Source of the DNA: Sinorhizobium sp. RAC02
GTDB lineage: Bacteria; Pseudomonadota; Alphaproteobacteria; Rhizobiales; Rhizobiaceae
NCBI RefSeq assembly: GCF_001713395.1
Contig: NZ_CP016450.1
Location: forward strand, 2,170,001 to 2,234,000
Reading direction: 5' to 3'
Length of the DNA: 64,000 bases
Positions 1 through 9,070 of the stretch are shown here, one piece after another (position 1 is the first letter of the stretch; every line of letters starts with the position of its first letter). The notes beneath the pieces were generated by a model. The model ran no database searches. It saw only the letters and a program-made list of their open reading frames with translations, and had not been told where the DNA came from. A program made the translations under genes and the position numbers.

Positions 1-180
1 CCTGCCTTTGATCTGCGCAGCGTGGTATCCTTCACGCTCACGCCGACGGCCAACGGCACGCTTCTGCGCATGGAGCAGACAGGCTTCCGGCCGGAACAGA
101 AGCAGGCCTTCGGTGGCGCCCGCCACGGCTGGCAGGCGCATTTCACGAACCTCGAACGGGTTCTGGCGGGACTGGAATAA
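1..180 (+). CDS. SRPBCC/AHSA1-family protein, C-terminal fragment
   Basis: The first 59 codons are the 3' end of a gene that begins before the window; the frame closes with TAA at 178-180. The visible peptide contains the terminal pattern of the AHSA1/SRPBCC (Bet v1-like) fold: a strand ending in LRMEQTGF, then a helix with GARHGWQAHFTNLERVL. The final amphipathic helix with W and LE(R/K)xL is typical of the family. These are ligand-binding helix-grip proteins, often stress- or toxin-related, with no predictable ligand here. It reads into a small membrane protein 13 bases downstream, so the two probably share a transcript. Confidence 0.75.
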   Translation, partial: PAFDLRSVVSFTLTPTANGTLLRMEQTGFRPEQKQAFGGARHGWQAHFTNLERVLAGLE

Positions 181-193
181 GGGAGGAACGGCA

Positions 194-400
194 ATGCGCT
201 GGAACATGCGGATCCGCCAGGTTCACCGCTGGCTGTCGATCGTCTTCACGCTCGCCGTGATCATCAACATCGCGGCGATGACGCAGACGGAGCCGGCCAT
301 CTGGGTCGGCCTGCTTGCGCTCTTCCCCCTCATCCTGCTGTTGCTCAGCGGGCTCTACCTGTTCGCCCTGCCCTATCTGGCCCGGGCACAGCGGAGCTAG
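194..400 (+). CDS. small two-helix membrane protein
   Basis: Encodes 68 residues with a basic N-terminus (MRWNMRIRQVHRW) followed by two hydrophobic stretches (about residues 16-30 and 36-60) separated by a short TQTEPA loop, so a two-TM inner-membrane protein is expected. A good ribosome-binding site (GGGAGGAA) lies 6 bases before ATG at 194. It sits between the SRPBCC fragment and a DUF1801 gene, 9 bases from the latter, which suggests one operon. I do not recognise a named family; small proteins of this shape follow AHSA1 genes in several proteobacteria, but the function is unknown. Confidence 0.7.
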   Translation: MRWNMRIRQVHRWLSIVFTLAVIINIAAMTQTEPAIWVGLLALFPLILLLLSGLYLFALPYLARAQRS

Positions 401-409
401 GAGGACCTC

Positions 410-832
410 ATGGCAGACAAGACACCGGAAAAGCCCGGGCTTCTCTCGGGCGGCAATCCGCAGATTGCCAAAGGCTACGGCGATGGCCCGATCCAGGCCT
501 ATATCGCCGCCATGCCCGGCTGGAAGAGCGATGTCGGCCGCAGGCTCGATGCGTTGATCGAGAAAAGCGTACCGAATGTCTACAAGGCGGTGAAATGGAA
601 CTCACCGTTCTACGGCATCGAGGGCGAAGGCTGGTTTCTCGGCTATCACTGCTTTGCGAAATACATCAAGCTGACGTTCTTTCGCGGCACCTCGCTCGAT
701 CCGGTGCCGCCGGTCGCCTCCAAGACGCCGGAAACGCGGTACTTTCACATTCATGAGGATGACGATCTCGACGAGGCGCAGCTTGCCAGCTGGATCAGGC
801 AGGCGAGTGAGCTTCCCGGCGAGCGGCTGTAG
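410..832 (+). CDS. DUF1801 domain protein (YdhG-like)
   Basis: A 140-residue soluble protein. The central block with YIAAMPGWK, LDALI, KWNSPFYG and a later IKLTFFRG is the DUF1801/YdhG fold, a small domain of unknown biochemical role related to the frataxin-like fold. The start at 410 is preceded by GGAGG with correct spacing. It is followed 19 bases later by a second DUF1801 gene of similar length, so the two are probably paralogues in one operon. The family is found in many soil bacteria and nothing in the sequence names a substrate. Confidence 0.75.
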   Translation: MADKTPEKPGLLSGGNPQIAKGYGDGPIQAYIAAMPGWKSDVGRRLDALIEKSVPNVYKAVKWNSPFYGIEGEGWFLGYHCFAKYIKLTFFRGTSLDPVPPVASKTPETRYFHIHEDDDLDEAQLASWIRQASELPGERL

Positions 833-851
833 GAAACGAGAGGATACAACC

Positions 852-1256
852 ATGGACCAGGCCAGCAGCGAAACGGAATCCCCTTCCAGGCAGATCGACA
901 AGAGGATCGCAGACCTCGCCGACTGGCGCGGCGGGACGCTCGCCCGGCTGCGCGCGCTGGTGAAGGAGGCGGACCCCGAGGTCGTCGAGGAGTGGAAGTG
1001 GCGCGGCGTTCCGGTCTGGGAGCACGACGGCATCATCTGCACCGGTGAGACTTACAAGGCGGTGGTGAAGATGACCTTTGCCAAGGGTGCGTCGGTCGAG
1101 GATCCGGCGGGCCTGTTCAATTCCAGTCTCGAAGGCAACACGCGGCGCGCCATCGATTTCCGTGAGGGCGAAGCGATCAACGAAGAGGCCTTGAAAGCGC
1201 TGATCCGCGCGGCCGTCGCCCTCAATCAGTCGTCACGCGCAGGCAAGAAGAAGTAG
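852..1256 (+). CDS. DUF1801 domain protein, second copy
   Basis: A 134-residue protein with a DUF1801 core: RLRALVKEADPEVVEEWKWRGVPVW, then ICTGETYKAVVKMTFAKGAS and a C-terminal basic tail (AGKKK). The EEWKW(R)G(V)P pattern is the counterpart of VKWNSPFY in the upstream paralogue. ATG at 852 follows an AGAGGATA ribosome-binding site. Last gene of the small upstream operon; a 257-base gap then precedes dxs. Function unknown. Confidence 0.75.
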   Translation: MDQASSETESPSRQIDKRIADLADWRGGTLARLRALVKEADPEVVEEWKWRGVPVWEHDGIICTGETYKAVVKMTFAKGASVEDPAGLFNSSLEGNTRRAIDFREGEAINEEALKALIRAAVALNQSSRAGKKK

Positions 1257-1513
1257 CCCGCTTCGCTCTCACAAAAAATTGCGCTCCTGCAACAGGGTCC
1301 AACGCTGTCTGCAAAATGCCCGAATTGCCGGACAGAAGGCGGCCCTGCGTCGGTTTGCATAGTATCAATCCGGCGAAATACGCTCTAGACTTGCTGAAAC
1401 GGTTGAAATCGCGCGCCGCATTCTGCATGTGACAGGCTAGCGCACTATATAGACCGCATGCCCGGGCCGTGTCTCCGCAAGGGAGCCATCGCCAGCGGGC
1501 GTGACAACGAGGC

Positions 1514-3439
1514 ATGAGAGTGACACAAACGCCAGCCACCCCGCTGCTCGACAAGGTTCGCATTCCCGCAGACCTGAAGGCCGTCGACGATCGTGACCTG
1601 CCGCAACTCGCCAGCGAGCTTCGCGCGGAAATGATCGATGCCGTGTCGCGCACCGGCGGGCACCTTGGCGCAGGCCTCGGCGTGGTGGAACTGACCATCG
1701 CCATTCACAAGGTTTTTGACACGCCGAAGGACCGGTTGATCTTCGACGTCGGCCACCAGTGCTATCCGCACAAGATCCTCACCGGCCGGCGCGACCGCAT
1801 CCGCACGCTGCGCCAGGAAGACGGCCTGTCCGGCTTCACCCGCCGCGCGGAAAGCGAATACGACCCGTTCGGCGCCGCCCATTCCTCCACCTCGATTTCC
1901 GCCGGCCTCGGCATGGCGGTGGCGGCCGATCTTTCCGGCGACCACCGCAATGTCATCGCCGTCATCGGCGATGGCGCGATGTCCGCCGGCATGGCCTACG
2001 AGGCGCTGAACAATGCCGGTGCGCTCGATGCGCGCCTCATCGTCATCCTCAACGACAACGACATGTCGATCGCCCCGCCGACCGGCGCGATGAGCGCCTA
2101 TCTCGCGCGCCTCGCCTCCGGCCGCACCTATATGGGCTTCCGCGATTTCGGCAAGAAACTGACGGCCTATCTCGGAAAGAAGGTCGACCGCGCCATCACC
2201 CGTGCCGTCGAGCATGCGCGCGGTTATGTCACCGGCGGCACACTCTTCGAGGAAATGGGTTTCTACCATATCGGCCCGATCGACGGTCATTCCTTCGAGC
2301 ATCTGCTGCCGGTGCTGCGCAATGTGCGCGACAATTCCAAGGGCCCTGTGCTGATCCACGTCGTCACCCAGAAGGGCAAGGGCTATCCGCCGGCCGAAGC
2401 CGCCGCCGACAAGTATCACGGCGTCAACACGTTTGACGTCATCACCGGCGCGCAGGCCAAGGCCAAGCCGAATGCGCCGGCCTATACCTCCGTCTTCGCC
2501 GAAGCGCTGGTGCAGGAAGCCGGTTTCGACGAGAAGATCGTCGCCGTTACCGCCGCCATGCCGAACGGCACCGGCCTCGACAAGCTGGCCGCCGCCTATC
2601 CGGCCCGCACCTTCGATGTCGGCATTGCCGAGCAGCATGCGGTGACCTTCGCCGCCGGCCTTGCGGCCGAGGGCTACAAGCCGTTCTGCGCTCTCTACTC
2701 CACCTTCCTGCAACGCGGCTACGACCAGGTCGTGCACGATGTGGCCATCCAGGGCCTGCCGGTGCGTTTCCCGATCGACCGCGCCGGCTTCGTCGGTGCC
2801 GATGGCCCGACCCATGCCGGCTCCTTCGACACGACCTATCTCGCGACGCTGCCCGGCTTCGTGGTGATGGCCGCCGCCGACGAGGCGGAGCTGAAGCACA
2901 TGGTGCGCACGGCAGCCGCCTATGACGACGGCCCGATTTCCTTCCGCTATCCGCGCGGCGAAGGCGTCGGTGTCGAAATGCCGGTGCGTGGCGAAATCCT
3001 CGAAATCGGCAAGGGCCGCGTCGTCAAGCAGGGCACCAAGGTCGCCCTCCTCTCCTTCGGCACGCGGCTCGCCGACTGTTTGCTAGCGGCCGAAGACCTC
3101 GATGCCGCCGGGCTTTCCACCACGGTTGCCGATGCGCGCTTCGCAAAGCCGCTCGACCACGACCTGATCCGCCAGCTTGCACGCCACCACGAGGTGCTGA
3201 TCACCATCGAGGAAGGCGCGGTCGGCGGCTTCGGCAGCCATGTGCTGCAGTTCCTCGCCATGGAGGGTCTGCTCGACCACGGCCTGAAGGTGCGCCCGCT
3301 GGTGCTGCCGGATATCTGGATGGAACAGGCCAAGCCCGATGCCATGTATGCCAAGGCCGGCCTCGACCGCGCCGGCATCGTCTCCACCGTCTTCCAGGCG
3401 CTCGGCCAGAAGGCCGTGGATGTCGTGGCGGCCGGCTGA
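1514..3439 (+). CDS. dxs: 1-deoxy-D-xylulose-5-phosphate synthase
   Basis: A 641-residue cytosolic thiamine-diphosphate enzyme that condenses pyruvate and glyceraldehyde-3-phosphate, the entry step of the MEP isoprenoid pathway. Visible signatures are GHQCYPHK (about 80-87), the ThDP motif [16 protein letters not shown] (152-167) with DND at 181-183, the catalytic-Glu segment [15 protein letters not shown] near residue 370, and [15 protein letters not shown] in the pyrimidine domain. Length matches the family. The ATG at 1514 follows ACGAGG. The 257-base upstream gap holds a -10-like CTATAT at 1445-1450 without a convincing -35. Later pathway genes ispE and ispB are 48-52 kb into the window. 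Ends 12 bases from the convergent Clp-N gene. Confidence 0.97.
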   Translation: MRVTQTPATPLLDKVRIPADLKAVDDRDLPQLASELRAEMIDAVSRTGGHLGAGLGVVELTIAIHKVFDTPKDRLIFDVGHQCYPHKILTGRRDRIRTLRQEDGLSGFTRRAESEYDPFGAAHSSTSISAGLGMAVAADLSGDHRNVIAVIGDGAMSAGMAYEALNNAGALDARLIVILNDNDMSIAPPTGAMSAYLARLASGRTYMGFRDFGKKLTAYLGKKVDRAITRAVEHARGYVTGGTLFEEMGFYHIGPIDGHSFEHLLPVLRNVRDNSKGPVLIHVVTQKGKGYPPAEAAADKYHGVNTFDVITGAQAKAKPNAPAYTSVFAEALVQEAGFDEKIVAVTAAMPNGTGLDKLAAAYPARTFDVGIAEQHAVTFAAGLAAEGYKPFCALYSTFLQRGYDQVVHDVAIQGLPVRFPIDRAGFVGADGPTHAGSFDTTYLATLPGFVVMAAADEAELKHMVRTAAAYDDGPISFRYPRGEGVGVEMPVRGEILEIGKGRVVKQGTKVALLSFGTRLADCLLAAEDLDAAGLSTTVADARFAKPLDHDLIRQLARHHEVLITIEEGAVGGFGSHVLQFLAMEGLLDHGLKVRPLVLPDIWMEQAKPDAMYAKAGLDRAGIVSTVFQALGQKAVDVVAAG

Positions 3440-3451
3440 TCGCCGGTTCGG

Positions 3452-3964
3452 CTATCCCTGCACGTCTCGGATGATGCGGTCCGCCGCGTCCTGAAGCGCC
3501 TTTGCATCTATGCCCATGACGCGCAACGTCCGCGCTGCAACGCCATGCGGCATGCCGGCCACGACCGACACGACGTGGGCGCCGAGCAGGGGATTGTGCT
3601 CCTTGCGCCCCTCCGCCAGACGCTGCATGACCGCCTGGCCCGATGGCGCCGCATCGAATACCCCATGCCGGGAGGGCAGCGGCTCGGGCTCCGCCGCATG
3701 CACCGACACCGCTGGATCGAGGCCGACCAGCCGGAGCGCCTCGCCATACTGACGCTCGATCGCCGGCCGGAAGCCGGCGGCATCGGCGCCGACCGCCTCG
3801 AACGCCCGCCGGGCGGTCCCATCCGGCAGGTCGAGTGCCGCGAGCATAAAATGCTCCGCTCCGGGCTCGCGCTGCTGGTCTTGTCTTGCGTGCTGTTCCG
3901 CCTGCTCGCACAAGGCCCTGATCGTGCTCATGCTTTCAAAGCGAGCCTTGATCCGATTGAACAT
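3452..3964 (-). CDS. stand-alone Clp N-domain protein
   Basis: A 170-residue protein carrying two Clp repeat (Clp_N) units without any AAA+ ATPase module. Unit 1 spans roughly residues 17-75 (QAEQHARQD, GAEHFMLAALDL, AFEAVGADAAGF); unit 2 spans 108-168 (AVMQRLAEGRKEHNPLLGAHVV, RTLRVMGIDAKAL). The G-A-E-H-x-(L)AAL and L..MGID patterns match the substrate/adaptor-binding N-domain of ClpA/ClpC. Without an ATPase it cannot unfold proteins; an adaptor, decoy or sensor role is inference. It follows the small HTH gene by 11 bases on the same strand, so they are almost certainly co-transcribed. Confidence 0.7.
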   Translation of the reverse strand: MFNRIKARFESMSTIRALCEQAEQHARQDQQREPGAEHFMLAALDLPDGTARRAFEAVGADAAGFRPAIERQYGEALRLVGLDPAVSVHAAEPEPLPSRHGVFDAAPSGQAVMQRLAEGRKEHNPLLGAHVVSVVAGMPHGVAARTLRVMGIDAKALQDAADRIIRDVQG

Positions 3965-3975
3965 GGGTTATCCTC

Positions 3976-4197
3976 CTATGGGGAATCATCACTCGCGACG
4001 ATGTCCGAGAGCCGTTTATGGGCAGCCTGCTTGGTGACGCCGAGCGCCTGCGCGATCCGCGCCCAGGACCAGCCCTGTCGCAAGGCCGACCGCACGGTAC
4101 GCCGCTCCAGTCCGTCCGCGAGGCGACGGAGCGCGATCACCGCCGCCAAGGCGGTCTCCGGGTCTTCGGGATCGGGCAGGCTGCTGATATCGACCAT
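3976..4197 (-). CDS. small helix-turn-helix protein
   Basis: A 73-residue protein whose C-terminal half is a helix-turn-helix: ALRQGWSWARIAQALGVTKQAAHKRLS, with the recognition helix VTKQAAHKRL. The N-terminal part (PEDPETALAAVIALRRLADGLERR) is a predicted helix that could dimerise. The ATG at 4197 lies one base from a palindrome (CGTCAA-N6-TTGACG), so the operator overlaps its ribosome-binding site (AAGG). This strongly suggests autoregulation. It leads a two-gene unit with the Clp-N protein. Comparable HTH plus Clp-N pairs are known to me in other bacteria, but their function is not established. Confidence 0.75.
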   Translation of the reverse strand: MVDISSLPDPEDPETALAAVIALRRLADGLERRTVRSALRQGWSWARIAQALGVTKQAAHKRLSDIVASDDSP

Positions 4198-4198
4198 T

Positions 4199-4244
4199 CG
4201 TCAACCTTAGTTGACGATGAGGCGTCCGTCAATGATGGTTGACG
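4199..4244 (-). promoter_or_regulatory. tandem operator CGTCAA-N6-TTGACG
   Basis: Two perfect palindromes of the same form, CGTCAA-N6-TTGACG, lie at 4199-4216 and 4227-4244, 28 bases apart start to start. The first extends to seven-base arms (CGTCAAC/GTTGACG). They sit directly upstream of the HTH gene on the minus strand; the proximal one covers its ribosome-binding site. The most economical reading is a pair of binding sites for the HTH protein itself. Binding has not been shown; the repeat is read directly from the sequence. Confidence 0.7.
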
Positions 4245-4272
4245 AAATACCCACCCTGCAAGGAAGCCCTGC

Positions 4273-5283
4273 CTACTGGGCGCCGCTCGGCTTCAGCAGC
4301 AGGATTTCGATATCCTTGTCCGGCGAGAAATCCTTTGCCTTCATCTCGAAGGTCGTCGGGCCGGTCTTCTTCACGCCCTCGCCGCAGAAGCTGACGAGGT
4401 TTTCCGCAGCCCCCTTGTCGATGGTCAGCGAAAAGTCCTTGATCGGGCCGTTCCAGTTGGCGCCGGTGGTCAGGATGTAGGAAATCCAGCTCTCGGTGAG
4501 ATAGGGTTTACCGGCCTGCATGTCTTTTTCGGCTTGTTCGGCGCGGCGCACGATGCTGTCTTCGATGCAGTAGCGCTTCACATAGTCCTCATAGCGCTCG
4601 CCCTTCGCCTTGCCCTCTTCCAGGAAGGAAATGCCGACCGTGCCGCCGACGCTCGGCCTGTAGCGATGCTGCACCTTCACCTCCCTTCCGGAAGGGAAAG
4701 TCGTGCGCCACCAGTAGACGGATTTCAGCGACCAGAGCGGCGTGCGGTAGTCCTTCATGCCGGTGCCGTCGTCGTCATAGGTGTCGATGAAGATCAGGCC
4801 CCGGGCGATCCAGTCCGCTGCCACGTCGTCCGGCAGTTTCTTCAACGCTTCCTTCGTCGCCTTGGCGTAGGGCAGCAGCGAAATACCTTGCGCCTTCAGG
4901 TCCTCGGTCACGTCGATGTCGGAGGCATAGGCGCGCTGCTGGAGATTTGTGGTGACCGCCTTGCCATCCTGCGACGCCGTGAAGGCGAGGTAGTTGTCCG
5001 TCTCGAAATCGTCGATCGCGATGTTGGCATAGGGATCGCCGCCGATATCGGGCATCGGGAAGGCGACGAGGCCGGAGACCTCCTTGCCTGACGTGTTGGT
5101 GAACACGTAGTCGACGCGGATTTCCTGCGGCGAGATGAACAGCGCCTCGCTCGTCATCTCCACGTCCGGCGTGCGCACGAAGGTCAGCCCGCCGGTCTTC
5201 AGCTCCGCCATCGTATCGTTGGCAAAGGCCGGCGCGGCCGAGAGGGCAAGGAGAAGCGGTAGAAGGCGCAGAGCATTTTTCAT
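4273..5283 (-). CDS. DUF4424 family secreted protein
   Basis: A 336-residue protein with a clear signal peptide (MKNALRLLPLLLALSAAPAFA) and a mature part rich in beta-strand patterns. The early segment NDTMAELKTGGLTF followed by EMTSEALFISP is the hallmark of DUF4424, and the single conserved YCIED/SYILTTGANW region supports it. Start taken at the ATG at 5283 because it gives an intact signal peptide; a longer in-frame start at 5340 adds 19 residues unlike a leader. A periplasmic or outer-surface location is inferred. It lies 75 bases upstream of the HTH gene on the same strand, beyond the operator, so probably a separate unit. Function unknown. Confidence 0.75.
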   Translation of the reverse strand: MKNALRLLPLLLALSAAPAFANDTMAELKTGGLTFVRTPDVEMTSEALFISPQEIRVDYVFTNTSGKEVSGLVAFPMPDIGGDPYANIAIDDFETDNYLAFTASQDGKAVTTNLQQRAYASDIDVTEDLKAQGISLLPYAKATKEALKKLPDDVAADWIARGLIFIDTYDDDGTGMKDYRTPLWSLKSVYWWRTTFPSGREVKVQHRYRPSVGGTVGISFLEEGKAKGERYEDYVKRYCIEDSIVRRAEQAEKDMQAGKPYLTESWISYILTTGANWNGPIKDFSLTIDKGAAENLVSFCGEGVKKTGPTTFEMKAKDFSPDKDIEILLLKPSGAQ

Positions 5284-5578
5284 GGGCGTCCTCGAAGCAT
5301 TGGTGCGGGCGATATGAGCCGAATTCCTTGGCTGCGGCAAGCCGAAGGCGCGATGCCAGCACAGCCCCGTTTCGCGCCTTCAAAGACGGGAATCACATTT
5401 GTGCGTGACAAGGTGTTTCAACACGCTACGATTGCACAACAGCTTTAAAGCGCTTGATAACACTGAACCCGAAAGACCACGCCCTTCCAGACATCGGCCT
5501 CTATGATGCTGATGTCACCCACCTCCAACGCCCTTCCCTGTCGCGTCGTGAAATCGGAATCCATCAAAGGACAAGGCT

Positions 5579-6037
5579 ATGAACGCTAACCGAATTCGTC
5601 ATCTGTTTCTCGCTGCGCCACTGATCATCGCCGGCATGGTTCCCGCCTTTGCCGATGAAAGCAGCGTCAATCAGTCGATTGATCAACTGCTGGGAGATCA
5701 CACGAAGTACCAGGCGGTCATCATCGCCCTGCAAAAGGCTGTCGCAGCACAGGATGCCAAAGGCGTCGCCGCAATGGTGAGCTACCCGATCGGCGTCAAG
5801 ATCAACGGCAAGGAAACCAACGTCAAATCCGCAGCCGCGTTCGAGAAACACTATAGCGGCATCATCACCCCCCGCATTGCCAAGGCGGTCACCGACCAGA
5901 AGTATGGCGATCTCTTCGTCAACTATCAGGGCGTCATGTTCGGCGACGGCCAGGTCTGGATTAGCGGCATCTGCACGGACAATGACTGCAAGAATTTTGA
6001 TGTGAAGGTGGAGACCATCCAGGACGGCCCAAACTAA
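5579..6037 (+). CDS. secreted hypothetical protein
   Basis: A 152-residue protein with a Sec signal peptide ending near PAFA (residue 22). The mature part has a helix with YQAVIIALQKAVAAQDAKGVAAM and then MVSYPIGVKINGKE, resembling small NTF2-like or SnoaL-like folds in length and order, though I cannot assign it. Two cysteines near the end (ICTDNDCKNF) could form a disulfide in the periplasm. A good ribosome-binding site (AAAGGACAAGG) precedes ATG at 5579. It stands alone, diverging from DUF4424 across a 295-base gap in which I see no clear feature. Confidence 0.65.
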   Translation: MNANRIRHLFLAAPLIIAGMVPAFADESSVNQSIDQLLGDHTKYQAVIIALQKAVAAQDAKGVAAMVSYPIGVKINGKETNVKSAAAFEKHYSGIITPRIAKAVTDQKYGDLFVNYQGVMFGDGQVWISGICTDNDCKNFDVKVETIQDGPN

Positions 6038-6301
6038 ACCGCGCCATCTGATCGGGCGCGCGTGCCGCGGTTTGAACGCCCGCCGCATTCGCAGAAGAAC
6101 GTTTTTGATGGAGCCTTAGAAACCGGTCACGGCGAACCCGGCCGCGCTACCGCAGTTCGCCGTCCAGCCTGCAGCACACGGTGCACGCTTTCTCAACCAT
6201 GCCGTTTTGCCACCCCGTAACCACGTCCCTTGGGCGTCCGGAAACCTCCGGCTGTTATGAGTTGCAGCAACGACAAGAACGACCGGACAGGGATTTCCAT
6301 C

Positions 6302-6574
6302 ATGCGATATGCGTTGCTTGCGGCTCTTGCCGCCACGCTTTGCCATGCCTCCATCGCAGCCGCCGAAGAGCGGCCAGCGCACGACCCCGCCATCGAGGCG
6401 GCGGCGATCGCCATCCTGCAGAAGAAGCTGCCGGATATTCGCAAGACGCATGATATCGGCGATGATCCGGGGTTCGTGCGCGAAGCCCGGCCCGAGATGC
6501 AGCCGCAGGGCATTTCCGCGCTCGCCGACCTCGATTCGCTGGCTGGTTTCGCGGGCCGCATCATCTGGCTCTGA
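6302..6574 (+). CDS. small secreted hypothetical protein
   Basis: Ninety residues: a signal peptide (MRYALLAALAATLCHASIAAA) and a short charged mature part with EAAAIAILQKKLPDIRKTHDI. No family recognised. The start at 6302 is chosen because it gives the leader; upstream in-frame codons read into non-leader sequence. It is followed 13 bases after the stop by a strong hairpin terminator shared with the convergent chemoreceptor gene. Upstream gap 6038-6301 holds a weak GC hairpin near 6042-6065 without a T-run. Confidence 0.55.
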   Translation: MRYALLAALAATLCHASIAAAEERPAHDPAIEAAAIAILQKKLPDIRKTHDIGDDPGFVREARPEMQPQGISALADLDSLAGFAGRIIWL

Positions 6575-6587
6575 GCCCTGTTCCAAG

Positions 6588-6619
6588 CAAAACGCCCCGC
6601 TTATCACCGGGGCGTTTTG
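6588..6619. terminator. bidirectional rho-independent terminator
   Basis: A perfect 12-bp stem (CAAAACGCCCCG / CGGGGCGTTTTG) with an 8-base loop lies between the convergent genes ending at 6574 (+) and 6635 (-). The A/T-rich stem base supplies a T-run on both strands, so it can end both transcripts. Confidence 0.9.
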
Positions 6620-6634
6620 TTGGTTTCCATCGTG

Positions 6635-8824
6635 TTAGAATTCCGTCCATTCCTGTGCGACAGCGGTATTTCCGCGAGCCGCCGGTGCGGATCGGTAGGC
6701 GGGCCGTGCCGCCGTCTCCATCTGGCGATGGACGGCGCGCAAGTCGCGCGCTCCGGTGTCGTTGGCGGCATTGGGCAGCGCGAAACGGGAAATCTGCTCG
6801 CGCAGCCGCACGGCTTCGTTGGCGAGAGACGCGCTGGCGGCATTCGTCTCCTCCACCATCGCGGCGTTGCGCTGCGTCACCTGGTCCATCTGGTTGACGG
6901 CGGTGTTCACCTCGCTGAGGCCGACCGACTGCTCGCGGGCGGAAATGGCAATGGCATCCATGTGCTGGTTGATGGTCCCGACATGCAGGCCGATCGCCTG
7001 GAGCGAGGCGCCGGTATCCTGTACCAGTCGCACGCCGCCCTCGACCTCGGTGCTGGACTTGCGGATGAGTTCCTTGATCTCGCGAGCGGCCTGGGCCGAA
7101 CGCTGCGCCAACTCCCGCACCTCCTGCGCCACCACGGCAAAGCCCTTGCCCGCCTCGCCAGCCCGTGCCGCCTCGACGCCGGCATTGAGGGCGAGCAGGT
7201 TGGTCTGGAAGGCGATCTCGTCGATCACGCCGATGATGTTGGAAATCTGGCCGGACGAGTGCTCGATGCGCTTCATCGCCTCGATGGCACCGGCGACGAT
7301 CTCGCCGGATTTCTGGGCGCTGCGGTTGGCTTCGCCGGCAACGGTGCGCGCCTCGTCGGCCCGCTTCGCCGAATTGGCGACGTTGGCGGTGATCTCGTCG
7401 AGGGCGGCCGCGGTCTCTTCCAGCGAGGCCGCCTGCTGCTCGGTGCGCTTGGAAAGGTCGTCGGCGCTCATGCTGATTTCGCGCGAGCCGTTGTCGATCG
7501 AGCCGCTCGAGGCTGCCACCGCGCCAAGTGTCTCGCCAAGCTGGGCGACCGCCGTGTTGAGGTCGTGGCGCAACTGCTCGAAATCCGGGGCGAAGGATTC
7601 GGTGAGCTGGAAGCTGAGATCGCCGGCAGCCAGGCGGCGCAGGCCGCCGGCAAGGCCGGATGTCGCCTGCTGGAGCCGCGCCTGGGCGGCGGCCTCCGCA
7701 TCTTCCTGCAAGCGAATCCGCTCCGCTTCGGCCCGGCTGCGGTTTTCCGCAGCTTCCGCTTCCAGCCGGCGATTGGCGATGGCGGCCTGGCGGAAGACTT
7801 CCACCGCGCCGGCCATCTCGCCGATCTCGTCGCGGCGGCCGGCATAGGGGATGGCCGAAGCCGTGTCGCCGCCAGCAAGCAGCGTCATCGCCTTCGTTGT
7901 GGCGACGATCGGCCGGGAGACCGAGCGGCCGATGAGAAGGACCGTCGCGGCAATGGCGGCGATGGCCGCGAGGATTGCGGCAATCGCGATGCTACGGGTC
8001 TTGGCGAGGGCAGCCGCGCTGTCCGCCTCGGCCTTCGCCTTGTCGCTCGCAATGCCGGATGCCATCTGGTCGAAGATCGGTTCGACGGCGGCGAAGGCGT
8101 CGGAAACGTCCTTGCTGGCGGCGGCTTCCGTGCCAGCGATGGCGGCATAGTCATCGAAGGCCTTGCCGTAGTCGTCGAGCGCCTTGAGGATCGCCGCCTG
8201 GTTTGCCGCGCCGCCGAATTTTTCGGCCGGCGTCTTGGCAAAGGCCGCGCGCTCTTCCGCATGCTTGGCGAGGTATTTCGCATCGCGCCGCATGATAAAA
8301 TCCTTCTCATGGCGGCGCATTGTCAGCATGCTCGCCTGAAGGCCCTTGTCATCGACGGATTTCAGCAGTTCCTCGATGGAGTGCACCGCCGCGCGCATGG
8401 CGCCTTCGCGACCCGAGGACGGATCGAGGCCGAGCGCGATGCTGGCCTCGGCGAGCGTTGCAAAGCTTTGCTGATAGGTGGTGTAGCCGTCGGAAATCTT
8501 CTGGAGGTCGGCGCGGGTCGCGGGGTTCTCGACAAGACCACCCAGCGTGGCGAGCGTCGTTTCCGCGCGGGCAGAAATCTCCTTGTGGGCGGCGACGTAT
8601 TTTTCATCGCGCCGCAGCAGAAAATCCTTTTCGGCCCGGCGGTTTTGCAGGAACTCGATCTCCAGCGCGCGCAGCTCCGTCTCGGCGCTGCGATGGCGCT
8701 CGACCCTTGTGCGATAGTCATCGGCGATGCGCTGCTCGACGGAAAAGATGCCGACGATAAGAAGAATGCCCGCGACGGCAATCGGCGCCATCAGGCCGAT
8801 CCGGTGGGACAGACGTAGGGTCAT
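6635..8824 (-). CDS. methyl-accepting chemotaxis protein, HBM sensor type
   Basis: A 729-residue chemoreceptor. TM1 is near residues 11-30. The periplasmic region contains two copies of the helical-bimodular signature, [12 protein letters not shown] and [12 protein letters not shown], which marks the HBM sensor domain (known in family members to bind small organic acids). A second TM and HAMP domain follow, then the signalling hairpin with [27 protein letters not shown] tip ([19 protein letters not shown]). The protein ends in EWTEF, fitting the xWxxF pentapeptide that tethers CheR/CheB. ATG at 8824 follows AAGGAG. A longer start at 8863 is less likely. Ligand not predictable from sequence alone. 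Confidence 0.92.
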   Translation of the reverse strand: MTLRLSHRIGLMAPIAVAGILLIVGIFSVEQRIADDYRTRVERHRSAETELRALEIEFLQNRRAEKDFLLRRDEKYVAAHKEISARAETTLATLGGLVENPATRADLQKISDGYTTYQQSFATLAEASIALGLDPSSGREGAMRAAVHSIEELLKSVDDKGLQASMLTMRRHEKDFIMRRDAKYLAKHAEERAAFAKTPAEKFGGAANQAAILKALDDYGKAFDDYAAIAGTEAAASKDVSDAFAAVEPIFDQMASGIASDKAKAEADSAAALAKTRSIAIAAILAAIAAIAATVLLIGRSVSRPIVATTKAMTLLAGGDTASAIPYAGRRDEIGEMAGAVEVFRQAAIANRRLEAEAAENRSRAEAERIRLQEDAEAAAQARLQQATSGLAGGLRRLAAGDLSFQLTESFAPDFEQLRHDLNTAVAQLGETLGAVAASSGSIDNGSREISMSADDLSKRTEQQAASLEETAAALDEITANVANSAKRADEARTVAGEANRSAQKSGEIVAGAIEAMKRIEHSSGQISNIIGVIDEIAFQTNLLALNAGVEAARAGEAGKGFAVVAQEVRELAQRSAQAAREIKELIRKSSTEVEGGVRLVQDTGASLQAIGLHVGTINQHMDAIAISAREQSVGLSEVNTAVNQMDQVTQRNAAMVEETNAASASLANEAVRLREQISRFALPNAANDTGARDLRAVHRQMETAARPAYRSAPAARGNTAVAQEWTEF

Positions 8825-9070
8825 GCGTGCTCCTTGCGCCCGCTCGCCACGGGTCCAATCCACAAAAATGTTCGAAAAGTCCCCGTCGCATGGGGCCAGG
8901 CACCGGCCTCATGCCAGCATATGCTTAATGAATCCTGACTGTCATAATTTAAGGAAACGTGAATGTAGGATTGCCGCTTCTTGTGTTTCCGTTCGCCCTC
9001 AACGAATCATGTGGGGTGGAATGCGCTGGACGGGGCTTGCCACCCGCGACGCAAGGCGTCATGAGAGGCA

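Noticed and set aside
1445..1450. CTATAT as -10 of the dxs promoter
   Set aside because: No convincing -35 at 16-18 bases; kept only as a remark.
1445..2899. Long minus-strand open frame across dxs
   Set aside because: It is antisense to a clearly conserved enzyme gene; the peptide is Arg/Gly/His-rich with no family similarity, a by-product of high GC.
6617..8818. Plus-strand open frame of about 730 codons opposite the HBM chemoreceptor
   Set aside because: Low-complexity, shadowing a gene with full chemoreceptor signatures. A similar frame at 12450-14705 opposite the dCache receptor was rejected for the same reason.
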